NCBI GenBank assembly: GCA_035273665.1
Contig: DATEOW010000158.1
Coordinates: 1-20,365, forward strand
Direction: 5' to 3'
Length of the DNA: 20,365 nt
Source: DATEEW01 sp035273665
Lineage (GTDB): Bacteria; Pseudomonadota; Gammaproteobacteria; Burkholderiales; SG8-39
The notes under the pieces were generated by a model. That model searched no databases. It was not told the DNA's origin and was given only the letters and a program-made list of their open reading frames with translations. Shown here one piece after another: positions 12,647 through 20,365 of the stretch; within the stretch, counting starts at the first letter, position 1; every line of letters begins with the position of its first letter. A program made the translations under genes and the position numbers.

Positions 12647-15600
12647 TTAAATTTGCGCGGAGAAATCCCGGGGGGACGAACCGCGCAGAAGATTCTCAAG
12701 TTCCGGCGCGGTCAAAGCGGGGCTAAAGAAATTCCCCTGCACCGCGTCGCATCCACTCGCGCGGAGGAACTCGATCTGCGCCCCATTCTCCACTCCCTCT
12801 GCGGTCACGCTTAAACGCAGACTGTGCGCCATGGCGATTACGGCGCGCGTAATCGCGGCATCGTCGCTATCGTAAGGAATGTCCTGAATGAAGGAACGGT
12901 CGATTTTGACGCTGTCGAAAGGAAAGCGTTTTAGATAAGAAAGGCTGGAGTAGCCGGTTCCGAAATCGTCAAGCGCCAAGCGCACGCCCATCATCTTCAA
13001 GGCATGGAGCAACTCGGCGGCTTGGTCGGGATTGCGCACCATTAAGCTTTCGGTGATTTCCAACTCCAGCAGTGCTGGATTGAGCTTTGTCTCCTGGATA
13101 ATTTGGGAGACCGCGGCGAGCAAGCCTTCGTTGAGAAACTGGCGCGCGGAAAGATTGACCGCGATGGTCACGGGCGGCAACCCCGATTCGTGCCATGCGC
13201 AGGCTTGTTCACACGCCGCGCGCAGAACCCAGGCGCCCAGTTGCTCGATCATGCCGCACTCTTCGGCCAAGGGGATGAAATCGGCCGGCCACACCAAACT
13301 GCCGTCTGGCCTACGCCAGCGCACGAGCGCCTCAGTGCCCAAGACTCGCCCGGTACCGAGTTCAATCTTCGGCTGGTAATGAAGAATAAACTCATCGCGT
13401 TCAAGACCACGGCGCAAGCTTGATTCAAGCGCGAGGCGCTCGAAGGCATGCACATTCATCTGTGCAGAATAAAATTCGAAGGTGTTTTTGCCCTTTTCCT
13501 TCGCGCGATACATTGCCACGTCGGCGTTACGCAGCAAGCTGGGCGCGTCCTTACTATCGGCCGGAAAGCTGCTGATACCGATGCTGCCGCTGATATGGCA
13601 TTCCTGCCCGTCGACGGTAAACGGTTGAGCGATCGCTTCGAGTAGCGATCGCGCGACCGCCGATACTTCGCCCACCGCGTCGAAGCTTTCGATTAACACG
13701 ACGAATTCGTCGCCGCCAAGGCGTGCGACTGTGTCCGATTCGCGGAGCACTCGCGAAATCCGTCCGGAGATTTCCTGAAGAACGCGATCTCCGGCCTGAT
13801 GGCCAAAGCTGTCGTTGATGTTCTTGAATCGATCCAGATCCGTGAACAGCACTGCAAGGGGTTTTCCTGTTCGTTCGCTGCGTGCGATCGCTTGCTGAAG
13901 CCGTTGTGTGAAAAGAATTCGGTTTGGCAGACCGGACAATGCATCGTAATGCGCAAGCCGGTGAATGCGCTGCTCCGCTTTCATCCTTTCGGTGATATCG
14001 CAACCGACGCCGCGGTAACCATGAAAGCCGCCTGCGCTGTCGAAGACGGGTTCGCCGCTGACGCTGTGATAAAAAATGCGTCCATCTGGATTTTGAATGC
14101 GGTACATCACATCCCGGAAAGGCTGTTGCCGTTCCAAGCAGGCTTGATGTTCTGCCCAACCGGGTTCAAGAAACTCGATATTCGGCAGTTGCCAGGGCGT
14201 CAGGCCCAGGTACTGGGACGCGCAAATGCCCGCCTGTTCCAGCATGCCCCCGGACACTCTGCGGAAACACAGCGCTTCGTCCTGCTCCCAATACCAGTCG
14301 GAAGACAGCTCCGTCAGGCTGCGAAACCGCGCTTCGCTTTTGCGCAAGTTCTGCTCGGCCTGCATGCGCTCTATCGCCACTGCTGCAGGGCTTGCGAGCA
14401 GCGACAACAGCCGCATGTCGTCTTCGCTGTAGCGCCTCAAGCCCGGCTGGTTTTCGCACACCTTCAATACGCCGATCAACTCGCCGCGGCAAAGCAGAGG
14501 GACCGCAAGCGATGCATGAAGCGGTTTCTCCGCAAAGGCGGGAATGCGATGCTCCCAGTTGCGGTAGTCGTCCAGAATGAGCGGTAGCCGGGTGGAAGCG
14601 ACGCGACCCGCCAAGCCTTCGCCCATCTTTAGCCGAACCCCTAATTCGAGCGGAGAATTGCGCGCCACGCTCAGGACAAGATCGCCGCGATCCGTATCGA
14701 ATTGCCAGATGCTGCCCGAGGACGCATCCAACAGACGAGTGGCACATTCGACCACGCTGTCCAGCAGTCCCGGCAGGTCTCGATAGATCGCCAGTTCTCG
14801 CGTGATTTCATAAAGCGCTTCGAATTCCTGTGCATGTCGACGGGCGTCGTTTTCGGCTTGCTTGCGCGCCGTGACGTCCGCGTTAGTACCGATCAGTCGT
14901 AAGACGCGCCCCGCGGAATCTCGCTCTGCGATACTGCCCTGGCTGCTGATCCAGCGCCAGTCGCCGCTGTGCGCACGCACACGGTATTCGACCCGGTAGA
15001 AGGATTCTTCTCCGCGAACGACGGCATACAGGCTGGCCCGAAATTCTTCCGCATCCTCCGGATGCACCATCGCCGTCAGCGCCTGTAAGGTTGTCAGGAT
15101 CTCGGCCGGCGGCCCACCGAGGATTTCATTCCAGTGATCGCTCAGGTAAACCGCACCCGATTCCGTTTCCCAAGTGAAGATTGCGAGGTTCGAGCTATCG
15201 AGCGCTAGATTCAATCGGGCAGTGGTTTCACGTATGCGCGCCTCACTGGCTTTGAGCGCCGTTGCATCTTCGCAAACCATGAGGAGAATCATCCGGCCGC
15301 CGACTTCGCGGACAGCTCGCATCGTTTCGCGCACCCACAAGCTACTACCGTCACGGCGCTGTTTGCGGAACTCCCAGATGCGCGGCACCCCGGGCTGCTC
15401 GAAGCATTCGGCGAGCGCACGCCCGGCGCGTGCCCTGTCGTTGTCGACAAAGAATTCAAGAACCGACCGGCCGGTCAATTCTCGAGCGCGATAGCCGAGT
15501 TGTTGCGCACCGAACTCGTTCACCGACAAGACCATGCCCCGAACATCGACGGTGAAGTACATGGCGGGGTTGTTGTCGTAGAGCGCGCGATAACGCTCTT

Positions 15601-15766
15601 CACTGGTGCGAAGGGCCTGTTCGGCGAGGCCTAGCTCAGCGAGGCGCTGCTCGAGCGCAGCGATCGTATGCTGGAAATAACTGTTCGCGCTTTCATGCGA
15701 AACGCCTGCGGCGATAGCACTCAAATGTCTCGCGCTGCCGCGCTCTACATCGACACTTTCAGACAT
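12647..15766 (-). CDS. PAS-PAS-GAF-PAS-GGDEF-EAL cyclic-di-GMP signalling protein
   Basis: A 1039-residue soluble sensor with both diguanylate cyclase and c-di-GMP phosphodiesterase domains. Order: N-terminal helix, PAS at about 54-170, PAS/PAC at about 183-303, GAF at about 315-468 (GSIWQFDTDRGDLVLSVARN, MGEGLAGRVA), PAS at about 478-597, GGDEF at about 605-768 and EAL at about 778-1030. GGDEF is intact (684-688) with an RESD inhibitory site (675-678) five residues before it. EAL is intact (E812-A-L), with N871, E903 in ELEITES, DDFGTG at 933-938, K954 and E990. The closing motif is QGNFFSPAL where most have QG-Y/F-x-FSRP. No membrane segment is seen. Signals sensed are unknown. The ATG at 15766 has only a weak GAAG upstream. 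It stands alone. Confidence 0.95.
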   Translation of the reverse strand: MSESVDVERGSARHLSAIAAGVSHESANSYFQHTIAALEQRLAELGLAEQALRTSEERYRALYDNNPAMYFTVDVRGMVLSVNEFGAQQLGYRARELTGRSVLEFFVDNDRARAGRALAECFEQPGVPRIWEFRKQRRDGSSLWVRETMRAVREVGGRMILLMVCEDATALKASEARIRETTARLNLALDSSNLAIFTWETESGAVYLSDHWNEILGGPPAEILTTLQALTAMVHPEDAEEFRASLYAVVRGEESFYRVEYRVRAHSGDWRWISSQGSIAERDSAGRVLRLIGTNADVTARKQAENDARRHAQEFEALYEITRELAIYRDLPGLLDSVVECATRLLDASSGSIWQFDTDRGDLVLSVARNSPLELGVRLKMGEGLAGRVASTRLPLILDDYRNWEHRIPAFAEKPLHASLAVPLLCRGELIGVLKVCENQPGLRRYSEDDMRLLSLLASPAAVAIERMQAEQNLRKSEARFRSLTELSSDWYWEQDEALCFRRVSGGMLEQAGICASQYLGLTPWQLPNIEFLEPGWAEHQACLERQQPFRDVMYRIQNPDGRIFYHSVSGEPVFDSAGGFHGYRGVGCDITERMKAEQRIHRLAHYDALSGLPNRILFTQRLQQAIARSERTGKPLAVLFTDLDRFKNINDSFGHQAGDRVLQEISGRISRVLRESDTVARLGGDEFVVLIESFDAVGEVSAVARSLLEAIAQPFTVDGQECHISGSIGISSFPADSKDAPSLLRNADVAMYRAKEKGKNTFEFYSAQMNVHAFERLALESSLRRGLERDEFILHYQPKIELGTGRVLGTEALVRWRRPDGSLVWPADFIPLAEECGMIEQLGAWVLRAACEQACAWHESGLPPVTIAVNLSARQFLNEGLLAAVSQIIQETKLNPALLELEITESLMVRNPDQAAELLHALKMMGVRLALDDFGTGYSSLSYLKRFPFDSVKIDRSFIQDIPYDSDDAAITRAVIAMAHSLRLSVTAEGVENGAQIEFLRASGCDAVQGNFFSPALTAPELENLLRGSSPRDFSAQI

Positions 15767-15806
15767 GCTCTAGCTTCAGGCGTAATGCTGGGTTTAAAAC
15801 GGGAAG

Positions 15807-15820
15807 GCTTGTAAACAAGC
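15807..15820. repeat. GCTTGT-AA-ACAAGC inverted repeat upstream of the GGDEF-EAL gene
   Basis: A 6-bp perfect inverted repeat with a 2-bp centre, about 40 bp upstream of the GGDEF-EAL start. The compact form resembles a repressor operator more than a terminator. The binding protein is unknown. Confidence 0.35.
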
Positions 15821-15905
15821 GTGGCGCTCTAAAGACGCGCTCCATCGACGGCAATTGCTGCACGTTCCCCCCTGTCCCAGGCACTGCTAAACAAATTCTT
15901 GCCAG

Positions 15906-15929
15906 CCGCATAAGCCAGCGTTTATGCGG
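15906..15929. repeat. 8-bp stem inverted repeat
   Basis: CCGCATAA and TTATGCGG form a perfect 8-bp stem around GCCAGCGT. There is no T-run on either side, so it is not an intrinsic terminator. The role is unknown. Confidence 0.35.
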
Positions 15930-16145
15930 GGATGATACCGAAGAAAACTGCATATGCAACAGTTACATGCCGTCTGTCGCTAAAGAAAGACGGTAGAAGC
16001 TTGACGCAAGCAGTAGAAACTACGGCCTTGGTCGCTGTAGGACGTCTCCTTACGCCGAATCTCAAGAACGTCTTATTTGGAGGTTTTTTTTTAAAAACAA
16101 AAAGTTGTCCGATTGTCGCCCATCATGGTATCCGCTTGTACCTTT

Positions 16146-16153
16146 GCTACACT
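16146..16153 (+). promoter_or_regulatory. Candidate extended -10 for the desaturase-like gene
   Basis: GCTACACT, preceded by T at 16145, gives a TGCTACACT extended -10 form about 38 bp before the ATG at 16192. No good -35 is present at the normal spacing. Confidence 0.3.
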
Positions 16154-16191
16154 CCGATTGGTTCTCCCCATTCAGCCCGATAAAGGTCGAC

Positions 16192-17025
16192 ATGCTTTAC
16201 CCGGAAATATTCAAATCCCTCGAGTCCGTCCGCTGGAATATGGCGACCGACGTGCCATGGGACGACTTCGACGCGTCCAAACTCAGCGATGCGCAAGCCG
16301 AAACCATCAAAATGAATGCCATCACAGAATGGGCGGCGCTTCCGGCCACTGAGATGTTCTTGCGGGACAACCTGGATGACAGCGACTTTTCCGCCTTCAT
16401 GTCGGTATGGTTCTTTGAAGAGCAAAAACACTCGCTGGTTTTGATCGAATATCTCAAACGCTTCCGCCCTGATCTGGTTCCGACCGAGGAAGAGTTGCAT
16501 GCCGTGCGTTTTCACTTCGACCCGGCGCCGCCTCTAGAGACGCTCATGCTGCACTTCTGCGGAGAGATTCGACTCAATCATTGGTACCGTCGCGCTTCCG
16601 AATGGCACACCGAGCCCGTCATCAAGCGGATTTATGAAATCATCTCGCACGACGAAGCGCGACACGGCGGTGTGTACCGTCAGTATATGAAGCGCGCAAT
16701 CGAACGATGTGGCGATGAAGCCCGACGCGCGTTCGCTAAAATCGGCATGCTCATGGCAAGTAGCGCGCGTAGCAACAAGCCGCTGCATCCCACCAACTTG
16801 CACGTCAACAAAGCGCTTTATCCGAAAGACACCGTGCAATCCCGGCTGCCGAATCCCGATTGGCTGGAACACTGGCTCGACGAGCAGATCCGCTTCGACA
16901 AGATATGGGAAAGCAAAGTCATCACTGTGATTCTGCGCAATTTATCGATCCTGTTTGAACGCAGTCTCGAATCGGTCCAAGATCTGAATCGATACCGAAA
17001 AGAGTTGGGCCTCGCGGCGGGATGA
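16192..17025 (+). CDS. Diiron ferritin-like protein, acyl-ACP desaturase-like
   Basis: A 277-residue helical protein with a carboxylate-bridged diiron site, related to acyl-ACP desaturases and other ferritin-like oxidases. Ligand motifs appear in order: a glutamate in helix 1 (E46 or E54), FFEEQKH with E77-x2-H80, E125 in CGEIRLNHWY, and DEARH with E155-x2-H158. This double E-x2-H plan is that of soluble desaturases. The substrate is unknown. The ATG at 16192 is preceded by AAAGG; a longer frame from 16105 would add residues with no family likeness. Its stop overlaps the rfaE2 start (ATGA), so the two are translationally coupled. A fatty acid or LPS-linked oxidation role is only a guess from that pairing. 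Confidence 0.8.
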   Translation: MLYPEIFKSLESVRWNMATDVPWDDFDASKLSDAQAETIKMNAITEWAALPATEMFLRDNLDDSDFSAFMSVWFFEEQKHSLVLIEYLKRFRPDLVPTEEELHAVRFHFDPAPPLETLMLHFCGEIRLNHWYRRASEWHTEPVIKRIYEIISHDEARHGGVYRQYMKRAIERCGDEARRAFAKIGMLMASSARSNKPLHPTNLHVNKALYPKDTVQSRLPNPDWLEHWLDEQIRFDKIWESKVITVILRNLSILFERSLESVQDLNRYRKELGLAAG

Positions 17026-17510
17026 GCGTTAATCAACAGCCGATTTTCGAGCTGAAGTTCTGCGCACCGCCGGCACTGAAGACCCGCGCCGCCGCCCTGC
17101 CACGCCCTTTGGTATTTACCAACGGCGTATTTGATCTTTTGCACCGCGGACACGTTACTTATTTAGCCGAGGCGCGGGCCCTCGGCGCGAGCCTTGTCGT
17201 CGCGTTGAACAGCGATGCGTCGGTTAAGCGGCTGGGCAAGGGAGAGGATCGCCCCATCAATGACCTGCCCGACCGCATGGCGATCATTGCCGCCTTGGCC
17301 AGCGTAGATCTCGTCACTTATTTCGAGGAAGACACGCCGCTGTCCGCGATTCTCGCCTGCCGCCCCGACATCCTTGTTAAGGGCGGCGATTGGTCGATAG
17401 ACAACATGGTCGGCGCGGAAGAAGTAAAAAGCTGGGGCGGCAGCGTGCGTTCAATCGCGTTCGCGCACCAACGCTCGACCACCACAATGCTGCAACGCAT
17501 CCGCGGCTAG
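17022..17510 (+). CDS. rfaE2: D-glycero-beta-D-manno-heptose 1-phosphate adenylyltransferase
   Basis: Nucleotidyltransferase of 162 residues that makes ADP-heptose for the LPS core. It corresponds to the C-terminal domain of E. coli HldE, here a separate gene. The cytidylyltransferase fold shows TNGVFDLLHRGHVTYL with the HxGH motif at 41-44, GEDRPINDLPDRM, a DILVKGGDW block and the closing RSTTTM motif (151-156). The kinase half (RfaE1) is not in the window. It overlaps the preceding desaturase-like gene by ATGA and converges on the SPOR-like gene with a 4-bp gap. Together with the gmhA-like gene at 11468 it covers two steps of the ADP-heptose pathway. Confidence 0.93.
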   Translation: MSVNQQPIFELKFCAPPALKTRAAALPRPLVFTNGVFDLLHRGHVTYLAEARALGASLVVALNSDASVKRLGKGEDRPINDLPDRMAIIAALASVDLVTYFEEDTPLSAILACRPDILVKGGDWSIDNMVGAEEVKSWGGSVRSIAFAHQRSTTTMLQRIRG

Positions 17511-17514
17511 ATCA

Positions 17515-17886
17515 TCAGCCGGCGCAATTGCCCGCGTCGATCCCCGGAAGCAGATCACTCAGCTGTTTGCGCACTTCGTCGGTGGGTTCGCGCAACTCTA
17601 AATATGTTCCCGCTTCTGTCTTACGTTCCGACATCGCCAAGCCTGCCTGCAAACTGCGGGCTCTCTCTTTTGCCTCGCTCAGCTTGGTTTCGTCCAGCGG
17701 GCCGAAGACAATACAACCGGCGTTTTCAGATAGCGGCTCAACGCCCTCCTCGCTTTTGAGCAAGCGCATCTTTTCTGGATTCACTTGTTGAGCGGCCGCG
17801 TCAATTTTCATTTGCGGCACGAGATATTCCCGGTACGACCACAGGGCCAGATTTGCGAGAAAAAGGATCAAGACGAGTAAGCGCAT
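17515..17886 (-). CDS. Small membrane-anchored SPOR-like protein
   Basis: A 123-residue protein with an N-terminal membrane anchor or uncleaved signal (MRLLVLILFLANLALWSYREY) and a periplasmic domain of about 70 residues starting at CIVFGPLDETKLSEAKERA and including GTYLELREPTDEVRKQL. This has the pattern of a divergent SPOR domain, which binds denuded peptidoglycan at septa. The ATG at 17886 lies one base after the coaX stop and begins the hydrophobic segment; a frame up to 17949 adds only coaX shadow. The order birA-coaX-this gene is common in betaproteobacteria. Function is unproven. Confidence 0.78.
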   Translation of the reverse strand: MRLLVLILFLANLALWSYREYLVPQMKIDAAAQQVNPEKMRLLKSEEGVEPLSENAGCIVFGPLDETKLSEAKERARSLQAGLAMSERKTEAGTYLELREPTDEVRKQLSDLLPGIDAGNCAG

Positions 17887-17887
17887 A

Positions 17888-18595
17888 TCAGTCCGCGAGG
17901 CGGACGACCCCTTCCAAGACCAAGTGCTCGACATGCTGAACAGGGACATTCAAATAGCGCAGCAATGCCGGCGCACCGCCGCCCGAAATAATGCACGGGG
18001 CGTCGCTTGGGAGTTCACGGTGCATTCGTTCGATCGCGCCCAATTGCGCATTGATGCAGCCGCTTTCAACCGCATCGGCGGTATTGCGCGGCAAAGATCT
18101 ATAAATCCCTGTCGAAACGGGCAGGGCTGCGGTGCTTTCGACGAGCGAACGCTTCATGACACCAAGGCCCGGCATGATGAGGCCGCCGCGAAAATGACCC
18201 TGCGAGTCGAGCACATCAATCGTCGTCGCCGTGCCTACCATCACGACCAGCGCAGCTTGCGCGTACATCGACCAGGCGGCGATCATCGCAGCCCAGCGGT
18301 CGACACCGAGCTTTTGTGGAAACTCATAGTCGTTGTACACACCGCAGGCGCTTAGTTCGGACTGGAGCCAATCAGGCTCGAGGGGCCAGCGTTGCACCAA
18401 CTCGCTGAGCGTCTGGCGCACTTCGGGCCCCGCCACATTGGCGATGGCCACTCGTGTTGGAGGTTCTAGATCTTGCCAATCGTCATAGAGGCGCTCGAGC
18501 TCGCTCACCGGTGCGCTTCCGAAAGCGGTCCATGCGGTCTGCGCTCTCAGTCCCCACTTGATGCGGGTATTGCCTGCGTCGATGGCGAGGATCAT
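17888..18595 (-). CDS. coaX: Type III pantothenate kinase
   Basis: Kinase of 235 residues for the first step of coenzyme A synthesis from pantothenate. ASKHA-fold motifs are present: ILAIDAGNTRIKWG with D6 at the phosphate loop, GVDRWAAMIAAW, and MVGTATTIDVLDSQGHFRGG followed by LIMPGLGVMKRSL. A closing IISGGGAPALL block matches the family. CoaX enzymes are not inhibited by CoA and need a monovalent cation, as known for the family. The start overlaps the birA stop by ATGA, so the genes are coupled, and the next gene begins one base after its stop. Confidence 0.95.
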   Translation of the reverse strand: MILAIDAGNTRIKWGLRAQTAWTAFGSAPVSELERLYDDWQDLEPPTRVAIANVAGPEVRQTLSELVQRWPLEPDWLQSELSACGVYNDYEFPQKLGVDRWAAMIAAWSMYAQAALVVMVGTATTIDVLDSQGHFRGGLIMPGLGVMKRSLVESTAALPVSTGIYRSLPRNTADAVESGCINAQLGAIERMHRELPSDAPCIISGGGAPALLRYLNVPVQHVEHLVLEGVVRLAD

Positions 18596-19524
18596 GCGGC
18601 TCGAAGGAGTTCGCCGGAAAGGAAACGCTCTTCGCCACGTTCGGTCATGAGTAGCAGAGCACCGTCTTCTCCAACGCCCCTCATCAGCCCCTCAACTTCC
18701 ACCGCTCCGGTGCTTAAACGCACGCGTTGATTGGCGAACGCATGATGGCGCGACCATTCCTCACGGAACGCCGCAAAACCTTTCACGTCGAATTCCTTGA
18801 GCACCGCGACTAACTCGCGAACCATGGCAATCAAGATGTCCGTTCGATCAGGAATATTGGCGCGAAGCTCGCTCAAGTCTGTGATGGCGTAACCGACCGA
18901 CGATGCATGTTTGCGCGCATTGCGGATGTTTAGACCAATGCCGATTACCGCTCGGGAGCTGCCGGGTTTCATCTCGATCAGCACGCCGGCGAGTTTTCCT
19001 CTCGGGTGGACAAGGTCGTTTGGCCATTTGAGGGCTACCTCCGTGAACGCCATCTTTCGGAGGGCGCGTGCGCAGGCGACACCGACAGCGAGAGGCAAAC
19101 CGGTCCATCGGTTTGACGCCTCTGGCAAGAACCAAGACAAGGAAAAACTCAGGCTATCTGCGAGGCCCGAATGCCAACGGTTGCCCCTGCGGCCACGACC
19201 ATCCGTCTGCAACTCACAAACCACAAGCCGGACTGCGTCGTCTGTGCTCTCCAGCAAGAGAGTATTTGTGGACGCGCATTCGTCGATCACATCGACCGGC
19301 ATTGGCAGCGCGTCCTTCAACGCAGCAGCATCAAGTAAGTCGACGGGGGTATTCAACGCGTAACCGAAATCCGAAAGCTCGACCGCTACACCTTCAGCAT
19401 GCAATTGCGCCAGCAACGAGCGGGTCTCGGCGGATGACATGCCCAACGCCTCGGTCAACTCGCGATCACTCAAGGGTTGGCGTGCTTGCAGCAAGCGCAG
19501 TAGATTGTAAGCAGCGGGCTGCAT
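18592..19524 (-). CDS. birA: Biotin--[acetyl-CoA-carboxylase] ligase
   Basis: Ligase of 310 residues that activates biotin to biotinyl-AMP and attaches it to the biotin carboxyl carrier protein. An N-terminal winged helix-turn-helix (about 1-60, with LSDRELTEALGMSSAETRSLL) suggests it can also act as a repressor, as in group II BirA. The catalytic part has CASTNTLL (84-91), GRGRRGNRW (109-117), KWPND (166-170) and GKLAGVLIE (176-184). The C-terminal SH3-like domain ends in ERFLSGELLRAA. Start ATG at 19524 gives a full wHTH. No biotin genes or BirA operator are visible here. It leads the birA-coaX-SPOR-like operon. Confidence 0.95.
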   Translation of the reverse strand: MQPAAYNLLRLLQARQPLSDRELTEALGMSSAETRSLLAQLHAEGVAVELSDFGYALNTPVDLLDAAALKDALPMPVDVIDECASTNTLLLESTDDAVRLVVCELQTDGRGRRGNRWHSGLADSLSFSLSWFLPEASNRWTGLPLAVGVACARALRKMAFTEVALKWPNDLVHPRGKLAGVLIEMKPGSSRAVIGIGLNIRNARKHASSVGYAITDLSELRANIPDRTDILIAMVRELVAVLKEFDVKGFAAFREEWSRHHAFANQRVRLSTGAVEVEGLMRGVGEDGALLLMTERGEERFLSGELLRAA

Positions 19525-19590
19525 ACGTTGATTCGTTGTTAGGCGTGCGCGCGATACTAGCAGAGCTGTCGAAGCCGCTTTGAGAACACC

Positions 19591-20061
19591 TTAAGACTCA
19601 ACCTGAGACTGAAGATAGTTCTGCAGACCCAAACTATCGATCAGCCCTAATTGCGTTTCCAGCCAGTCGATGTGCTCTTCTTCGGATTCTAGGATGTCTT
19701 CGAACAATTCGCGGCTCACGTAATCGCCGGCACTTTCACAGTAGGCGATGGCTTCGCGTAACACGGGATGGCCCTGCTGTTCCATTTTCAAGTCACAGGA
19801 AAGTGCCTCCGGCACGTTCTCGCCGATGTATAGCTTGTTCAAATTCTGAAGATTCGGCAGACCTTCCAGAAAAAGAATGCGCTTGATCAGCGCATCGGCA
19901 TGCTTCATCTCGTCAATCGATTCTTTGTACTCATGTTCGTAGAGGCGATGAAAACCCCAGTTATCGAACATGCGCGCATGAAGAAAATATTGATTGATTG
20001 CCGTCAGTTCGTTGATCAATACCCTGTTCAAGAACTGAATGACTTGTTGGTCGCCTTTCAT
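19591..20061 (-). CDS. bfr: Bacterioferritin
   Basis: Heme-containing iron storage protein of 156 residues that forms a 24-mer shell. All ferroxidase ligands line up with the E. coli numbering: E18, E51, H54, E94, E127 and H130, and M52 is the heme ligand. The sequence is close to E. coli Bfr (MKGDQQVIQFLNRVL at the start, QLGLIDSLGLQNYLQSQ at the end). The ATG at 20061 has GGAG at the right distance and starts the conserved MKGD; a frame to 20085 adds eight residues without support. It lies about 110 bp downstream of bfd on the same strand. Confidence 0.96.
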   Translation of the reverse strand: MKGDQQVIQFLNRVLINELTAINQYFLHARMFDNWGFHRLYEHEYKESIDEMKHADALIKRILFLEGLPNLQNLNKLYIGENVPEALSCDLKMEQQGHPVLREAIAYCESAGDYVSRELFEDILESEEEHIDWLETQLGLIDSLGLQNYLQSQVES

Positions 20062-20137
20062 GAATCGCTCCGCTTGACGAAACAAAGCGACGCGCCAGAG
20101 CGGGCGTCACCGAAGCTGCGACGATAGCATGTCAGCG

Positions 20138-20159
20138 AAAACCCGCCCAGAACGGGCAG
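20138..20159 (-). terminator. Weak intrinsic terminator between bfd and bfr
   Basis: The minus strand can form CTGCCC-GTTCT-GGGCGG (6 bp, one G-U pair) followed by GTTTTC, about 12 bp after the bfd stop. It may lower readthrough from bfd into bfr, which seems to have room for its own promoter. Confidence 0.4.
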
Positions 20160-20170
20160 TGGCGGAAAGC

Positions 20171-20359
20171 CTAGGCGGCTTGAGGCAATGCCCGGGACGC
20201 TGCGTGCTCATCGAGCACGTCTTGCGCGCTTTGCGCGCACGCACCGCAGCAGGTCGCCACCCCTAAACCGCTACGAAGATCTGTGAGCGAGCATGCGCCG
20301 AGGTCGGCGCATTGACGAATTTCTCGATCGGTAATGGCGTTACAGAGACAGATATACAT
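20171..20359 (-). CDS. bfd: Bacterioferritin-associated ferredoxin
   Basis: A 62-residue [2Fe-2S] protein that docks on bacterioferritin and passes electrons to its heme so that stored iron is released. The cluster cysteines C4, C6, C38 and C41 (MYICLCNAIT and ATCCGAC) are in the exact family positions. Two more cysteines, C17 and C23, and C37 next to C38 are also present. The start lies six bases from the window edge, so its ribosome binding site and any Fur box cannot be seen. It precedes bfr on the same strand, the usual pairing. Confidence 0.95.
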   Translation of the reverse strand: MYICLCNAITDREIRQCADLGACSLTDLRSGLGVATCCGACAQSAQDVLDEHAASRALPQAA

Positions 20360-20365
20360 GAAAGC

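Larger units (their letters stand above)
15767..16191. other. Divergent intergenic region with inverted repeats
   Basis: About 425 bp without a convincing gene, between the divergent GGDEF-EAL and desaturase-like genes. It holds a GCTTGT-AA-ACAAGC repeat at 15807-15820, an 8-bp perfect stem (CCGCATAA/TTATGCGG) at 15906-15929, a CCGTCT/AGACGG repeat at 15970-15993 with a 12-nt loop, and a T9-A5 tract at 16084-16097. No clear terminator, tRNA or small ORF with a ribosome binding site is seen. Confidence 0.6.

Noticed and set aside
15906..15993. Hairpins as a CRISPR array or transposon ends
   Set aside because: The repeats are all different, unevenly spaced, and have no cas gene, transposase or target duplication nearby.
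16084..16097. T9-A5 tract as an intrinsic terminator
   Set aside because: No compact GC-rich stem precedes the T-run on the plus strand, and no plus-strand gene ends nearby.
16105..16191. N-terminal extension of the desaturase-like protein
   Set aside because: The extra 29 residues look random, and the ATG at 16192 has AAAGG in front of it.

Overview
The window looks like a chromosomal segment of a betaproteobacterium. The evidence is gene order and family type: a rsmI divergent from lpoA(lppC)-yraN-SIS isomerase-BON lipoprotein block, a birA-coaX-SPOR-like gene run, an E. coli-type pyrC, a DUF3025 gene, and a Tat-dependent nitrate ABC transporter. Base composition and coding style look even throughout. 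I see no insertion sequence, prophage, CRISPR array, tRNA or rRNA. The order or genus cannot be fixed from the sequence alone.

Region 1 (1-5705, all minus strand) is a nitrate assimilation locus. Read in the direction of transcription it is nasT (receiver-ANTAR antiterminator), a regulatory leader, nrtA (Tat-exported binding protein), nrtB (permease), nrtD (ATPase) and nasA (assimilatory nitrate reductase, cut by the left window edge). The control region is the most interesting part of the window. A near-consensus sigma-54 promoter lies just before the leader, a GCAC-N7-GTGC dyad like an NtrC site lies about 100 bp upstream, and the leader carries two stem-loops with the same AATGGC hexaloop. 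The second stem-loop overlaps a strong intrinsic terminator. This is the layout expected for ANTAR-mediated antitermination under nitrogen control. nasT appears to have its own sigma-54 promoter, and no nasS sensor gene is visible next to it.

Region 2 (5797-6879) holds the class A RNase P RNA gene (minus) and a divergent DUF1269-like membrane protein gene (plus) ending in a clear terminator. Region 3 (6850-9567, minus) is a compact run rsmI-pyrC-DUF3025 with overlapping ends. Region 4 (9556-12642, plus) is lpoA-yraN-exported HIRAN protein-phosphoheptose isomerase/DiaA-like-BON lipoprotein, a version of the E. coli yraM-yraN-diaA-dolP cluster with a HIRAN gene inserted.

Region 5 (12647-15766, minus) is a large PAS-PAS-GAF-PAS-GGDEF-EAL cyclic-di-GMP protein with intact catalytic motifs, followed by about 425 bp of non-coding DNA with two inverted repeats. 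Region 6 (16192-17510, plus) pairs a diiron acyl-ACP-desaturase-like gene with rfaE2 (heptose adenylyltransferase) through an ATGA overlap. Region 7 (17515-20359, minus) is birA-coaX-small SPOR-like gene, preceded by the iron storage pair bfd-bfr at the right edge.
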